DNA from: Maribellus maritimus
GTDB lineage: Bacteria > Bacteroidota > Bacteroidia > Bacteroidales > Prolixibacteraceae
NCBI RefSeq assembly: GCF_022267315.1
Contig: NZ_JAIKLE010000035.1
Location: 1 to 64,000, forward strand
DNA length: 64,000 nt
Direction of reading: 5' to 3'
The position numbers and the translations under genes were made by a program. Of this stretch, positions 26,967 through 36,200 are shown in pieces (within the stretch, counting starts at the first letter, position 1; each line of letters starts with the position of its first letter). The notes beneath the pieces are model-generated. The model was not told the DNA's origin. It made no database searches and saw only the letters and a program-made list of their open reading frames with translations.

Positions 26967-28523
26967 ATGGAGATAAAATGCAGAAAAGCAGGTGACGAAT
27001 GTTATGGGCTAAGAGAAATGATCTTGCTCTTTGACATTAGCCAGCGTTTAATTCAAACCCGCCAACTCAAGAATGATTTACCCACCATCCTTCGTATGAT
27101 TGTTGAATATCTCGAAGCAGAACGAAGTTTTCTTTCAATTTTTAACAGGGAAAGTTCAAAAATATATATTGAAGCAGCATATGGACTAAGTTCGGCTCAA
27201 CAGGCAAAAGGAAAGTATGAATTGGGAGAAGGAATAACAGGAAAAGTAGTAGAAATGGTACGGCCTGTGGTTATTGAAAAGATTTCAAAGTCCAGTCTGT
27301 TTTTGAATAAAACAAACCAGGAAATTCATAAAGACGGAAAAGAACTTTCAATAATTTGTGTGCCCATTGTAGATAGTGCGAAAGTTGTTGGAACTTTGAG
27401 TGTTGTGAGGATTTATAATCCTCGAATTTCTTTTGATGAAGACATTCGAATGCTGACAATCATCGGTTCTTTAATCGGGCAGGTAGTGCGGTACCGGCAG
27501 GAAAAGATGGAAGAGTTGGAGCTACTGAAGCAGAAAAATCTGGAACTGGAGACAAAGCTCTCAGGTATCAAGAATTTAAATATGATTGGGAATTCATCAA
27601 AGATGCGTGATGTTTTTTCATTGGTTCAGATGGTTGGGAAAACAAATTCTACTGTACTTATACGTGGAGAAAGTGGTGTTGGTAAAGAACTTGTTGCCGA
27701 TGCCATTCACATGGCCAGCGCGCGAAATGATAAAACCTTTGTAAAAGTGAATTGTTCTGCCCTGCCCGAATCACTAATTGAAAGTGAATTATTTGGACAC
27801 GAGAAAGGAGCTTTCACCGGAGCCGATTCACAACGAAAAGGGAGGTTTGAACTGGCAAATAAAGGAACCATATTTTTGGATGAGATTGGTGATATTCCAC
27901 TGTCGGCGCAGGTGAAAATACTGAGAATAATTCAACAACGGCAATTTGAAAGACTTGGTGGAACCGAAACAATAAGCACCGATGTGCGGATAATTGCAGC
28001 AACCAATCGGAATCTGGAAGAAATGATAAAAGGCGGAGAATTTCGCGAAGATCTATATTATCGTATTAATGTTTTTCCGATTTTTATTCCATCGCTTCGC
28101 GAGCGCAGGAATGACATTCCGTTGTTGGTCGATCATTTTATTGAAAAGTTTAACAAAGAAAATAATTCAAAAATAAAACGAATTACTACGTCTGCACTTA
28201 ATATGTTAATGGTATACTCGTGGCCAGGTAATATCCGCGAGTTGGAAAATTGTATCGAACGGGCCTGTATTTTAAGTGGCGATAATGTAATTCATAGTTA
28301 CCATTTGCCTCCTTCGCTTCAAACTGCTGATTCAACAAATACTTCGGCCAAAGGGGGAATGATTTATACCGTGGAGCAGGTAGAAAAACAATTGATACGG
28401 GAAGCATTGACATCAACCAAAGGCAACATTGTAAAAGCTGCGGAAAATTTAAAAATTACCGAAAGAATGTTGGGTACCCGGCTAAAAAAGTATAATATTG
28501 AAGCTTGGAGATTTAAAGTTTAG
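26967..28523 (+). CDS. nifA: NifA-like sigma-54-dependent activator (GAF-AAA+-Fis HTH)
   Basis: Enhancer-binding activator of 518 residues. An N-terminal GAF domain (about 20-175; YGLSSAQQAKGKYELGEGIT, as in NifA proteins) precedes the AAA+ domain. That domain has Walker A GESGVGKE (234-241), the sigma-54-contacting GAFTGA (281-286), GTIFLDEIGD and RIIAATNRN. A C-terminal Fis-type helix-turn-helix (about 475-518; GNIVKAAENLKITERMLGTRL) follows. The GAF sequence and the nif operon 23 kb away make NifA the best call. The linker after the AAA+ domain lacks the extra Cys-x4-Cys pair of oxygen-sensitive rhizobial NifA; only ENCIERAC in the AAA+ end has two Cys. Another GAF-type sigma-54 activator remains possible. 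Confidence 0.8.
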   Translation: MEIKCRKAGDECYGLREMILLFDISQRLIQTRQLKNDLPTILRMIVEYLEAERSFLSIFNRESSKIYIEAAYGLSSAQQAKGKYELGEGITGKVVEMVRPVVIEKISKSSLFLNKTNQEIHKDGKELSIICVPIVDSAKVVGTLSVVRIYNPRISFDEDIRMLTIIGSLIGQVVRYRQEKMEELELLKQKNLELETKLSGIKNLNMIGNSSKMRDVFSLVQMVGKTNSTVLIRGESGVGKELVADAIHMASARNDKTFVKVNCSALPESLIESELFGHEKGAFTGADSQRKGRFELANKGTIFLDEIGDIPLSAQVKILRIIQQRQFERLGGTETISTDVRIIAATNRNLEEMIKGGEFREDLYYRINVFPIFIPSLRERRNDIPLLVDHFIEKFNKENNSKIKRITTSALNMLMVYSWPGNIRELENCIERACILSGDNVIHSYHLPPSLQTADSTNTSAKGGMIYTVEQVEKQLIREALTSTKGNIVKAAENLKITERMLGTRLKKYNIEAWRFKV

Positions 28524-28551
28524 AAAAAGCAAAAAGCATTAAACTGGGGTG

Positions 28552-29019
28552 ATGAAAAAAAGAATTGTTCAGGTTGATTTAAACGATATAAGGCACTGCG
28601 ATGCATTGCTCCAGCTTTTGAATGACTATATGCTCGATGAAATGGGTATTGGAGAACCAATGCCGGCAGAACTGGGACCCAAAATCATTAAAGGCCTGAA
28701 AAATCATTCGGCATATATCGGTTTTTTTGTTTGTATTGGCGACGACTTTGCTGCCCTTGCCAATTGTAACCTTAATTTTTCAACCTGGAAAGCTAAACCT
28801 TTGATTAATATTCACGATTTTATCGTCTGTCCAAATTACAGAAAATTAGGCGTTGGTCTTTTTTTGTTGAACGAAATAGCTGTTTACGCATCAGAAAAAG
28901 GATATTGCAGGATAAATTTGGAAGTCCGAAACGACAATTATAAAGCTCAAAATCTTTACAGAAAGGCAGGTTTTAAAGAATGTAATCCGCCAAATTATTT
29001 CTGGGAGAAAAAGTTATAA
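28552..29019 (+). CDS. GNAT-family N-acetyltransferase
   Basis: 155-residue cytoplasmic acyltransferase. I chose the ATG at 28552 over the overlapping GTG at 28549. The acetyl-CoA motif is IVCPNYRKLGVGLFLLNEIA (R-x-x-G-x-G) and motif B is NDNYKAQNLYRKAGFKE. It starts 29 bp after the nifA-like gene and may be read through from it. The acyl acceptor is unknown and a link to nitrogen fixation is not supported. Confidence 0.85.
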   Translation: MKKRIVQVDLNDIRHCDALLQLLNDYMLDEMGIGEPMPAELGPKIIKGLKNHSAYIGFFVCIGDDFAALANCNLNFSTWKAKPLINIHDFIVCPNYRKLGVGLFLLNEIAVYASEKGYCRINLEVRNDNYKAQNLYRKAGFKECNPPNYFWEKKL

Positions 29020-29055
29020 TTTTTTTGTATAAATTTTTCGGAATTAATGAATTAA

Positions 29056-29631
29056 ATGCCCGGACAAGATTTTTTATTTAAGAGCAACAAAGAAGTTTTT
29101 AAGGATATTTTTCTTGATTACTACCAGCCACTTTGCCATTTAAGTAGCTACTATCTTGAAAATGAAGATGAAGCAAGGGGTGTGGTGCAAGAAGCTTTTA
29201 TAAAATTATGGGAACTTAGGAATGAGTTAGGACAAGATTCTAATATAAAAAACTTTTTGTTTACTCTTGTGAAAAATGGTAGTCTGAATGTTTTAAAGCG
29301 CCGAAAAGTTCTTTTGAAACATCACAACAAGATAAGAGAAGCAGAAATTCACTATCAATTTGAAAGTTTGAGTAGAATTAACGAAGATTATCTGGAGTTT
29401 AAAGAGCTAAAAGAAAAAATTGATGTTGCCATAAAAAATCTTCCTGAGCATTGCCGTGTTGTTTTTGAAATGAGCCGGTTTAAAGAAATGAAAAATCGCG
29501 AGATTGCTGAAAAACTTGGAATTTCCCAAAAAGCAGTAGAAGCTCGGATGACCAAAGCGTTAAAAATACTAAAAAATGAACTGAAGGATTATTTGCCTGC
29601 AGTGCTTTTTGTTACCTTTTTTCTCCCGTAG
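29056..29631 (+). CDS. ECF RNA polymerase sigma factor
   Basis: 191-residue sigma-70-family ECF factor of the Bacteroidota FecI-like type. Region 2 is seen in YYQPLCHLSSYYLENEDEAR and VVQEAFIKLWELR. Region 4 is seen in LPEHCRVVFEMSRFKEMKNR followed by EIAEKLGISQKAVEARM. FecR and an STN-bearing SusC follow, the standard trans-envelope signalling order. It probably drives the susC-susD genes downstream. Confidence 0.92.
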   Translation: MPGQDFLFKSNKEVFKDIFLDYYQPLCHLSSYYLENEDEARGVVQEAFIKLWELRNELGQDSNIKNFLFTLVKNGSLNVLKRRKVLLKHHNKIREAEIHYQFESLSRINEDYLEFKELKEKIDVAIKNLPEHCRVVFEMSRFKEMKNREIAEKLGISQKAVEARMTKALKILKNELKDYLPAVLFVTFFLP

Positions 29632-29714
29632 CTTTTTATAAAAGTTATTTTTTTTACTTTTTCGCAAGGGTATCCTTTTGTTTGATTGTTTATTCATAAA
29701 ATAACAATCTGCTC

Positions 29715-30707
29715 ATGAATGAAGGCTTGTGGCTGCATATTATCACAGGAGAGGCCACAGATAAAGAAAAGGAAGTGTTTTTCAATCATTTGAAAAGTGA
29801 TAAAAATGAAGAAGAACTATTTTATAAAGTAAAAAGTCTCTGGTTAAGGACCTCGATGCATCATACGGATGCAGACGTTGAATCAGAGTTTGAAAACGTA
29901 TGGCGAAAAATTAAACTGCAAGAGAATAAAAAGACACCCGTAGCAAGTGCAAAGATGTTTCGCTTAGCGGCAGTTTTTATTTTACTGCTTGGGATAGGAG
30001 GCATCGCAGGTTATCTGGTTTCTCAGAAAAACTTTGGCTATCGCGGACCAGGACTCCAAAAATATATCGCCACCCGCGGAAGTGTAAGTATTTTGGAATT
30101 ATCTGATGGAACAAAAGTCTGGCTGAATTCTGAGTCAGAGATTACCTTTTACGAAGATTACAAAAATAATCAACGCTATGCAGAACTGGCAGGAGAAGCC
30201 TATTTTGAAGTTACGCATCGTGAAGATTGTCCGTTGATAGTAAAAGTTGGTAATCTTTTGGTTCGCGACTTAGGGACAACTTTTAATATTAAAGCTTATC
30301 CTGAAGACGATTATATTGAAACATCTTTGGTAGAAGGCAAGGCTGATATTTTAACCACTTCCGGAAAAAAAATTATTGCACTCAACCCGGGTGAGAGCGC
30401 CATGTATCATATCACTGAAAAAAAGATGGAACTCCGAACAATTGCTGATAATGTTCTGTCGGCATGGAGAGAGGGTAAATTTGTTATACGAGATCAGAGT
30501 TTGGAGGATATTTTTAAGGAACTCAGCCGTTGGTATGGTATCAAGTTTGAATTTCAAAATGATGACCTGCGGGATTACCGGTTTACCGGAAATATTAAAA
30601 AATCTACTACTGTTTTGCATGTTCTGAAAGTTTTGAAGGCAGCTACAGATTTTAATTATAAAATTATTGAGAATGTAGACAAGCCCGATATAGTCATAGT
30701 TTATTAG
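29715..30707 (+). CDS. FecR-family anti-sigma factor
   Basis: 330-residue single-pass inner-membrane regulator. The cytoplasmic N-terminal domain (about 1-75) binds the sigma factor. One transmembrane helix (about 78-100; FRLAAVFILLLGIGGIAGYL) precedes the periplasmic FecR domain (about 115-215; LSDGTKVWLNSESEITF, GEAYFEV, TTFNIKAY). A C-terminal DUF4974 domain follows (DQSLEDIFKELSRWYGIKFE). The start of SusC lies 175 bp on, after a conserved hairpin leader. It should transmit ligand occupancy of the STN domain of that SusC to the sigma factor. Confidence 0.93.
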   Translation: MNEGLWLHIITGEATDKEKEVFFNHLKSDKNEEELFYKVKSLWLRTSMHHTDADVESEFENVWRKIKLQENKKTPVASAKMFRLAAVFILLLGIGGIAGYLVSQKNFGYRGPGLQKYIATRGSVSILELSDGTKVWLNSESEITFYEDYKNNQRYAELAGEAYFEVTHREDCPLIVKVGNLLVRDLGTTFNIKAYPEDDYIETSLVEGKADILTTSGKKIIALNPGESAMYHITEKKMELRTIADNVLSAWREGKFVIRDQSLEDIFKELSRWYGIKFEFQNDDLRDYRFTGNIKKSTTVLHVLKVLKAATDFNYKIIENVDKPDIVIVY

Positions 30708-30780
30708 CTTGAGTTAATTTTCTTACAACCAAATAATTTAAAATGAGAAAGCCTATGAAATATTTATAAACAAAACAAAA

Positions 30781-30853
30781 CCGGGATGCTGACAACATCC
30801 CGATCTATTCTTTTTGAAATTTTGGTTTTGGCAATTTACCGGTTACCAAAACC
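30781..30853 (+). promoter_or_regulatory. Two-hairpin leader upstream of susC (copy 1)
   Basis: Hairpin 1 has stem CGGGATG/CATCCCG (30782-30788 with 30796-30802) and a seven-base loop, followed by a T-rich stretch. Hairpin 2 has stem GGTTTTGG/CCAAAACC (30824-30831 with 30846-30853). The same pair, diverged, precedes the susC at 45848 at the same distance from the ATG. Hairpin 1 may be an attenuator or the fecR terminator. Confidence 0.55.
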
Positions 30854-30882
30854 GCATTATTAACAAATAAGCAAACAAAATT

Positions 30883-33800
30883 ATGAAGAAAAAACGATTT
30901 TTCCGAGCCGGAGCATGGCCTGGGATTAAGAAATTATTGGTAATCATGAAACTAACGACTTTTTTATTGTTTTTTTCTGCAATGGCGATGGCTACCGGAA
31001 GCTATTCACAAGATATCCGGTTTGATTTAAGTGTTAGAGATGCCTCTATTGTGCAAGTACTGGAGGAAATTGAAAAACAAACAGAATTCGGATTTTTATT
31101 TAAAACGAATCAATTAAACCTGGATGAGCGATATACGCTCGATTTGAAAAGGACGAAAATAGAAACCGTTATGAGTAAGCTCCTCAATGGTGAACTCTAT
31201 TCTTATCAAATAATGGATCGTATTATTGTAATTTCAAAACAGAGTACAGAGGTGTCAACTGATGGGGAGCAGCTCTCAGAGCGGGTTACAGGGAAGGTTA
31301 CAGACAATAACGGGCAACCGCTTCCCGGAGTTACCGTGTTGGTAAAAGGAACAACCAACGGAACAGTTACCGATGCAGATGGACAATACATTTTGTCTAA
31401 TGTACCCGAAGATGCTACTTTGCAATTTTCATTTGTAGGAATGTTAAAACAGGAAGTGCTTGTTGGAAATCAGACCATTATTGATGTTGCTATGACAGAA
31501 GATGCAATCGGTCTCGATGAAGTAATGGTTGTTGGTTATGGAACGCAGAAAAAGGCTGACTTAACCGGTGCCGTTAGTGCTGTTCAGGGTGAAGAACTGG
31601 CTAAAAAAATTGATGTAACCAATACCGCAACAGCTTTACAAGGATTGTCTCCGGGATTGACAATTCAAAACTTTGCTGGGGAACCAGGTGACGAAGATGT
31701 TAGAGTAAGGATTAGAGGAAACGGTACCCTTAATAATTCCGACCCTTTGGTATTGGTCGATGGGGTTGAACGTTCTCTGGCAACAGTTGAACCGAGCGAT
31801 ATAGAATCGTTAACTTTACTGAAAGATGCAGCTTCCGCTGCAATTTATGGTTCAAGGGCAGCAAATGGTGTTATCCTTATCACTACAAAACGAGGAGCAC
31901 TCGAAGGTACAACTGTTAATTATAGCTATAATGTTGGTTTTCAGAATACTTTGGGTTACCCTGAAGCAGCAGATAAAATTAGTTGGCTTAACCTTGAAAA
32001 TGAAGCACAGGTTAACGCAGGGAGCGACCCGATACATACTCAAGAGCATATTGATAATGTTGCTGCCGGAAGTGACCCGTTACATTACCCTTTTACGGTT
32101 TATGAAGACTACCTTTTTCATACAAATGCGCCTCAGCAGCGTCATAATATATCTCTTACATCCGGAGGAGAAAACGGAAGAATATTTGCTTCAATAAATT
32201 ATCTCGATCAGGATGGTGCAATTCATCGATTCAACAACAAGCGTTTGTCTGCCAGAATAAACTCGGATTTATATATTACGGATAAGTTGACCGCTAATTT
32301 CAATATGAATTACATGAACAGGAAAGCAACAGGTCCGGGTTTTACAGCACAGCGACTGGTTCAGGCAATGCTTCACATGAACAGAACCATTGTTGGTAAA
32401 TATCCGGACGGAACCTGGGATTTAATTAGTGGACAATGGAATGCCATTGCCATGATGGAAAATGGCGAAAGAGTATCTGACAGGGATGAAGTTGTTAGTC
32501 AGGTAGGACTTGAATATAAAATTTTGCCTTCTCTCACATTTAAAGGAGATATTACCCTGAAATCGTATGGGCAGGATGAGAGTACTTTTATGAATTCACT
32601 TCAGGGAATGAGAAATTATTTTACAGGCGAATTGGTGACTGTTGGGGGTTGGTTTGCAGTTAATAATCTTACCGAAAGGCAGGAAAATACGAAGGAGTGG
32701 AGCCAGAGGGCATACCTGAATTTTAATCAAACATTTGACAAACACTCCGTTGAAGCAACCGCTGGATATGAAGGTATTAGTAATAAATATAAATGGCTTC
32801 AAGGGTACCGACAAGATTTTTATAACAATGATTTGCGTGATTTAAGTTCGGGCGCGTCTGCGGCACAAACAGCAACCGGAGGACGTGAAGAATGGGGACT
32901 CCAATCATTCTTTGGAAGGGTGAACTACGCATTTGATTCCAAATATCTTTTGCAGGCAAATATTCGCTACGATGGTTCATCCAGATTTGCTGACGGTAAA
33001 AGATGGGGGCTTTTTCCTTCATTTTCTGCAGGATGGCGCATTTCTCAGGAAGGCTTCCTTTTGGATAACAGAATTATCAGCAACCTAAGGCTTAGGGCAT
33101 CGTGGGGGCAGTTAGGTAATCAGGATATTGGTCTTTACAGATATCTGAATACATATAATCTTGAAGAATCATATGCATTCAATGATGGTGTCGTTTCCGG
33201 GGCTGCCGTTACAACAGCCGGAAATCCGGAAATTACATGGGAAACTACAACTATGACCAATGTTGGATTTGACCTTGGTTTATTTGATAACAGTATGGAG
33301 ATAATTGCAGAATATTACTGGAATCTCACAGAGGATATTTTGCTTAGTTTACCAATTGCTCCAACTACAGGTGTAGGTGCTCCAACTCAAAACGCAGCCT
33401 CAGTTTCAAATAATGGGTATGAAATTTCGGTAAAATATTATAGCCCGAGAAGAAATGACGGCGGATTCCAATACTCTGTAGGACTTAATTTTGCGGATGT
33501 TAAAAACAAAATTGAGGATTTAAAAGGAACAGGTCCTTATTTCCCCGACAAATTTACAGTTTGGCAAGAAGGATATTCTATGACTTCCCTGCGCGGGTTG
33601 AAATCACCTGGCTTATATCTATCTGAAGCTGATTTTGAAAAGTATCCTGCCAAATTAGTTCCCCAGGTTACAATGGGGGATATAATATATGAAGATTTAA
33701 ATGGTGATGGCGTTATCAGTCAGGCAATGAACCCTGATGGGGATCAATATATAATGGGAGATGAAGATCCGCATTACGAATTTGGTATAAGCGCTGAAGC

Positions 33801-34230
33801 AAGTTATAAATCATTTGATTTTTCGGTATTTTTTCAAGGTGTATTGCAGAAGTACCATACTCTTGACGGTGCGCTGATGGAAGGTCCAAACTGGGGTAAC
33901 TTTATTCCTGCAATTATGGCGAAAGAAACATGGCATCCAACAAGAAATCCAAACGGAACATGGCCACTGGTAACTTATGGAAACAGTTGGAACCTTGTTG
34001 AAGCTGATTTTTGGCTTCAGGATGCAAAGTATATCAGGCTGAAAAATATTCAGCTGGGATATACCATTAGACCGTCCAAATATATCTCTAATGTCAGGGT
34101 TTATTTATCGGGTGAAAATCTGCTTACGCTTACTCCTACAGAACTTTTTGATCCTGAAACACCAAGAGGTAGGAGTCAGTTCTTTCCTCACACAAAAGTT
34201 GTTAGTGCTGGTGTGAATATTACATTTTAA
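30883..34230 (+). CDS. SusC/RagA-family TonB-dependent transducer with STN domain
   Basis: Outer-membrane transporter of 1115 residues that also signals. A long signal peptide (to about residue 43, ...ATGSYSQ) is followed by the STN domain (about 45-120; SIVQVLEEIEKQTEFGFLFK). It contacts FecR in this family. Next come a CarboxypepD_reg-like domain (about 135-210; GQPLPGVTVLVKGTTNGTVT), the plug (AIGLDEVMVVGYGTQKKADL; DAASAAIYGSRAANGVILI) and the barrel. It is preceded by its own ECF sigma and FecR genes and followed after 29 bp by its SusD partner. Confidence 0.95.
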   Translation: MKKKRFFRAGAWPGIKKLLVIMKLTTFLLFFSAMAMATGSYSQDIRFDLSVRDASIVQVLEEIEKQTEFGFLFKTNQLNLDERYTLDLKRTKIETVMSKLLNGELYSYQIMDRIIVISKQSTEVSTDGEQLSERVTGKVTDNNGQPLPGVTVLVKGTTNGTVTDADGQYILSNVPEDATLQFSFVGMLKQEVLVGNQTIIDVAMTEDAIGLDEVMVVGYGTQKKADLTGAVSAVQGEELAKKIDVTNTATALQGLSPGLTIQNFAGEPGDEDVRVRIRGNGTLNNSDPLVLVDGVERSLATVEPSDIESLTLLKDAASAAIYGSRAANGVILITTKRGALEGTTVNYSYNVGFQNTLGYPEAADKISWLNLENEAQVNAGSDPIHTQEHIDNVAAGSDPLHYPFTVYEDYLFHTNAPQQRHNISLTSGGENGRIFASINYLDQDGAIHRFNNKRLSARINSDLYITDKLTANFNMNYMNRKATGPGFTAQRLVQAMLHMNRTIVGKYPDGTWDLISGQWNAIAMMENGERVSDRDEVVSQVGLEYKILPSLTFKGDITLKSYGQDESTFMNSLQGMRNYFTGELVTVGGWFAVNNLTERQENTKEWSQRAYLNFNQTFDKHSVEATAGYEGISNKYKWLQGYRQDFYNNDLRDLSSGASAAQTATGGREEWGLQSFFGRVNYAFDSKYLLQANIRYDGSSRFADGKRWGLFPSFSAGWRISQEGFLLDNRIISNLRLRASWGQLGNQDIGLYRYLNTYNLEESYAFNDGVVSGAAVTTAGNPEITWETTTMTNVGFDLGLFDNSMEIIAEYYWNLTEDILLSLPIAPTTGVGAPTQNAASVSNNGYEISVKYYSPRRNDGGFQYSVGLNFADVKNKIEDLKGTGPYFPDKFTVWQEGYSMTSLRGLKSPGLYLSEADFEKYPAKLVPQVTMGDIIYEDLNGDGVISQAMNPDGDQYIMGDEDPHYEFGISAEASYKSFDFSVFFQGVLQKYHTLDGALMEGPNWGNFIPAIMAKETWHPTRNPNGTWPLVTYGNSWNLVEADFWLQDAKYIRLKNIQLGYTIRPSKYISNVRVYLSGENLLTLTPTELFDPETPRGRSQFFPHTKVVSAGVNITF

Positions 34231-34259
34231 TAGAAATGATAAAACTAAATGAGTTTGTT

Positions 34260-35807
34260 ATGAAAAAAAATATTATTATCTCATTCATATTTATATCAAT
34301 TCTCGGACTTTCTGGCTGCAATTTAAACGAAGAATTAAACACAATCCCTACAGGATCAGTTTCCGAATTGATTTTTTGGCAATCAGAAAATGATGCACTG
34401 TTAGCAGTTAATGCAGCCTACAGGGAACTTGACGGAAATGGATTGGCATATTTGGCAACTACAACAGATATAGCTATGCATGCTCCCTCCGGCCCGCAAA
34501 CATTGTATGATATCGCTGTGGGTACAATCGACCCAACAAATTATAATGTTAGCGATTATTGGGAACGTTATTGGATTGGAGTAAGAAAAACAAATGACCC
34601 AATCAATAATATCGACAGAATTGAAAATGGAGATGCAGAGTTGTTGGCAAGATTAAAAGCAGAAGCCAGGTTTCTTCGTGCGTATTACTATACCATGCTC
34701 ACTACCTTGTGGGGTGATGTTCCACTCATTACCGAACCATTGGAGATTCAGGCTCAGGTAAGCCGCACCAGTAAATCGGACGTTGTCAATTTTATTATTG
34801 ATGAATTGGATGCAATTGCAGGCACACTGCCTGTAAGTTATACCGGAGATGATATTGGAAGGGCTACACGTGGAGCTGCACTTGCATTAAAAGCAAGAAT
34901 CGCTTTATACAATGAAAGGCATGAAGTTGCCCGTGATGCAGCTAAAGCCGTAATGGATCTGGATGTATATGAATTATACCCTGATTATGAAAAGTTATTT
35001 TGGTATGAAGGCAAGAATTCAAGTGAAGTTATTTTTGACCACCAGTATGCTGTAGGCTACGGATATACGAATTATATCAGCCGATCGGCATCGTCGCTTG
35101 GAGGAGGGTCAGGTATTGATCCATTAAGATCATATTTACTTTTACACGAGTATAAGGGGGAAGAAAATCCTGAAAATGAATATGAAAACCTGGATCCCCG
35201 TTTTGGGTATAATGTTTTTTATCCGGGAGCTGAAATGCCCAACGGTGAGATTTACGATTCAAGACCATCCAGTACAACGGCTGATAAAATTGGGTCGAGC
35301 GAATTTGCAACAAACTACGGATTCAATGTCAGAAAAGGTATTGACTGGGAAATAGATGGAACGAATGCAGAACAGTCAACAATTAATTTTATTCTGATTC
35401 GATACGCAGACGTTTTACTCATGTATGCGGAAGCAAAAATTGAATTGAATGAGTTGGATGATTCTGTTTATGATGCCATCAATCAGGTACGTACTCGCAC
35501 GACAGTTGAGATGCCTGCAATAACCAGTGGTAAAACTCAGGATGAATTGAGGCAAATTGTCAGAAACGAACGTACTGTTGAATTAGCTTTTGAAGGGCTT
35601 CATTTGTTTGATATGAACCGTTGGGAAATGGGGGAAGAAAAAGCGCAGCCAGCGTTAGGAATAAGGTACAAAAATGAGAGCGGTGATTGGGTTATTGTGA
35701 ACAGAAACTTAACCCGAAACTTTAGAGCTGACAGAGATTATCTTTGGCCGATACCTCAGGAAGAAGTTGAAGTAAATGCTAACATTGGACAAAATCCAAA
35801 CTATTAG
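34260..35807 (+). CDS. SusD/RagB-family lipoprotein
   Basis: Surface glycan-binding partner of the preceding SusC; 515 residues from the ATG at 34260, which starts MKKNIIISFIFISILGLSGC with a lipobox Cys at residue 20. The earlier ATG at 34236 would put a polar extension before the signal. SusD features are NEELNTIPTGSVSELIFW, LKAEARFLRAYYYTMLTTLW, RYADVLLMYAEAKIELNELD and IVRNERTVELAFEGLHLFDM. It is the last gene of the ECF-FecR-SusC-SusD unit; a terminator-like hairpin follows. Confidence 0.93.
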   Translation: MKKNIIISFIFISILGLSGCNLNEELNTIPTGSVSELIFWQSENDALLAVNAAYRELDGNGLAYLATTTDIAMHAPSGPQTLYDIAVGTIDPTNYNVSDYWERYWIGVRKTNDPINNIDRIENGDAELLARLKAEARFLRAYYYTMLTTLWGDVPLITEPLEIQAQVSRTSKSDVVNFIIDELDAIAGTLPVSYTGDDIGRATRGAALALKARIALYNERHEVARDAAKAVMDLDVYELYPDYEKLFWYEGKNSSEVIFDHQYAVGYGYTNYISRSASSLGGGSGIDPLRSYLLLHEYKGEENPENEYENLDPRFGYNVFYPGAEMPNGEIYDSRPSSTTADKIGSSEFATNYGFNVRKGIDWEIDGTNAEQSTINFILIRYADVLLMYAEAKIELNELDDSVYDAINQVRTRTTVEMPAITSGKTQDELRQIVRNERTVELAFEGLHLFDMNRWEMGEEKAQPALGIRYKNESGDWVIVNRNLTRNFRADRDYLWPIPQEEVEVNANIGQNPNY

Positions 35808-35823
35808 ATTTTAGAAAGAAGGT

Positions 35824-35868
35824 TCTGATGAGGGATTTTTATTTGATTTCCTCATCAGAGCTTTAATT
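35824..35868 (+). terminator. Terminator-like hairpin after susD
   Basis: A 10-bp perfect stem TCTGATGAGG/CCTCATCAGA (35824-35833 with 35850-35859), a 16-base loop and an imperfect T tract. It ends the ECF-SusCD unit. Confidence 0.7.
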
Positions 35869-36200
35869 TAAATCTTTCTATTGTATCGTGTTGGTTGCTG
35901 TTACGCTACATGTTTTTTTAATCCTTATCATGTAGTGCGATATTAAATTGCTTCAAATATAAACCTGAAGCAATCAACGATGGGCCTGGAAATAGTTTTG
36001 CGAGTTGTAATATTAGATTTTCTTTTTATAAAATTTGGTTTATCGAATGTTGAATTTATGTGATATCCACATTGTTGTTTAATAAGCACAAATTGGGCTG
36101 TTTCTAATATTTAATTCAGGAATAAAGTAAGGTTGAAAAAACAGAAGTTGAGGGGCTGGAATCATTTTCAGGTGAATTTTTATAAAATAAAGTAAATAAT
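35869..36200. other. Gene-free stretch upstream of the Gfo/Idh operon
   Basis: About 330 bp of AT-rich DNA without a credible ORF. A near -7 element (TATAAAATTTG, one base too long) lies around 36030. The operon promoter presumably lies here but cannot be placed with confidence. Confidence 0.45.
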
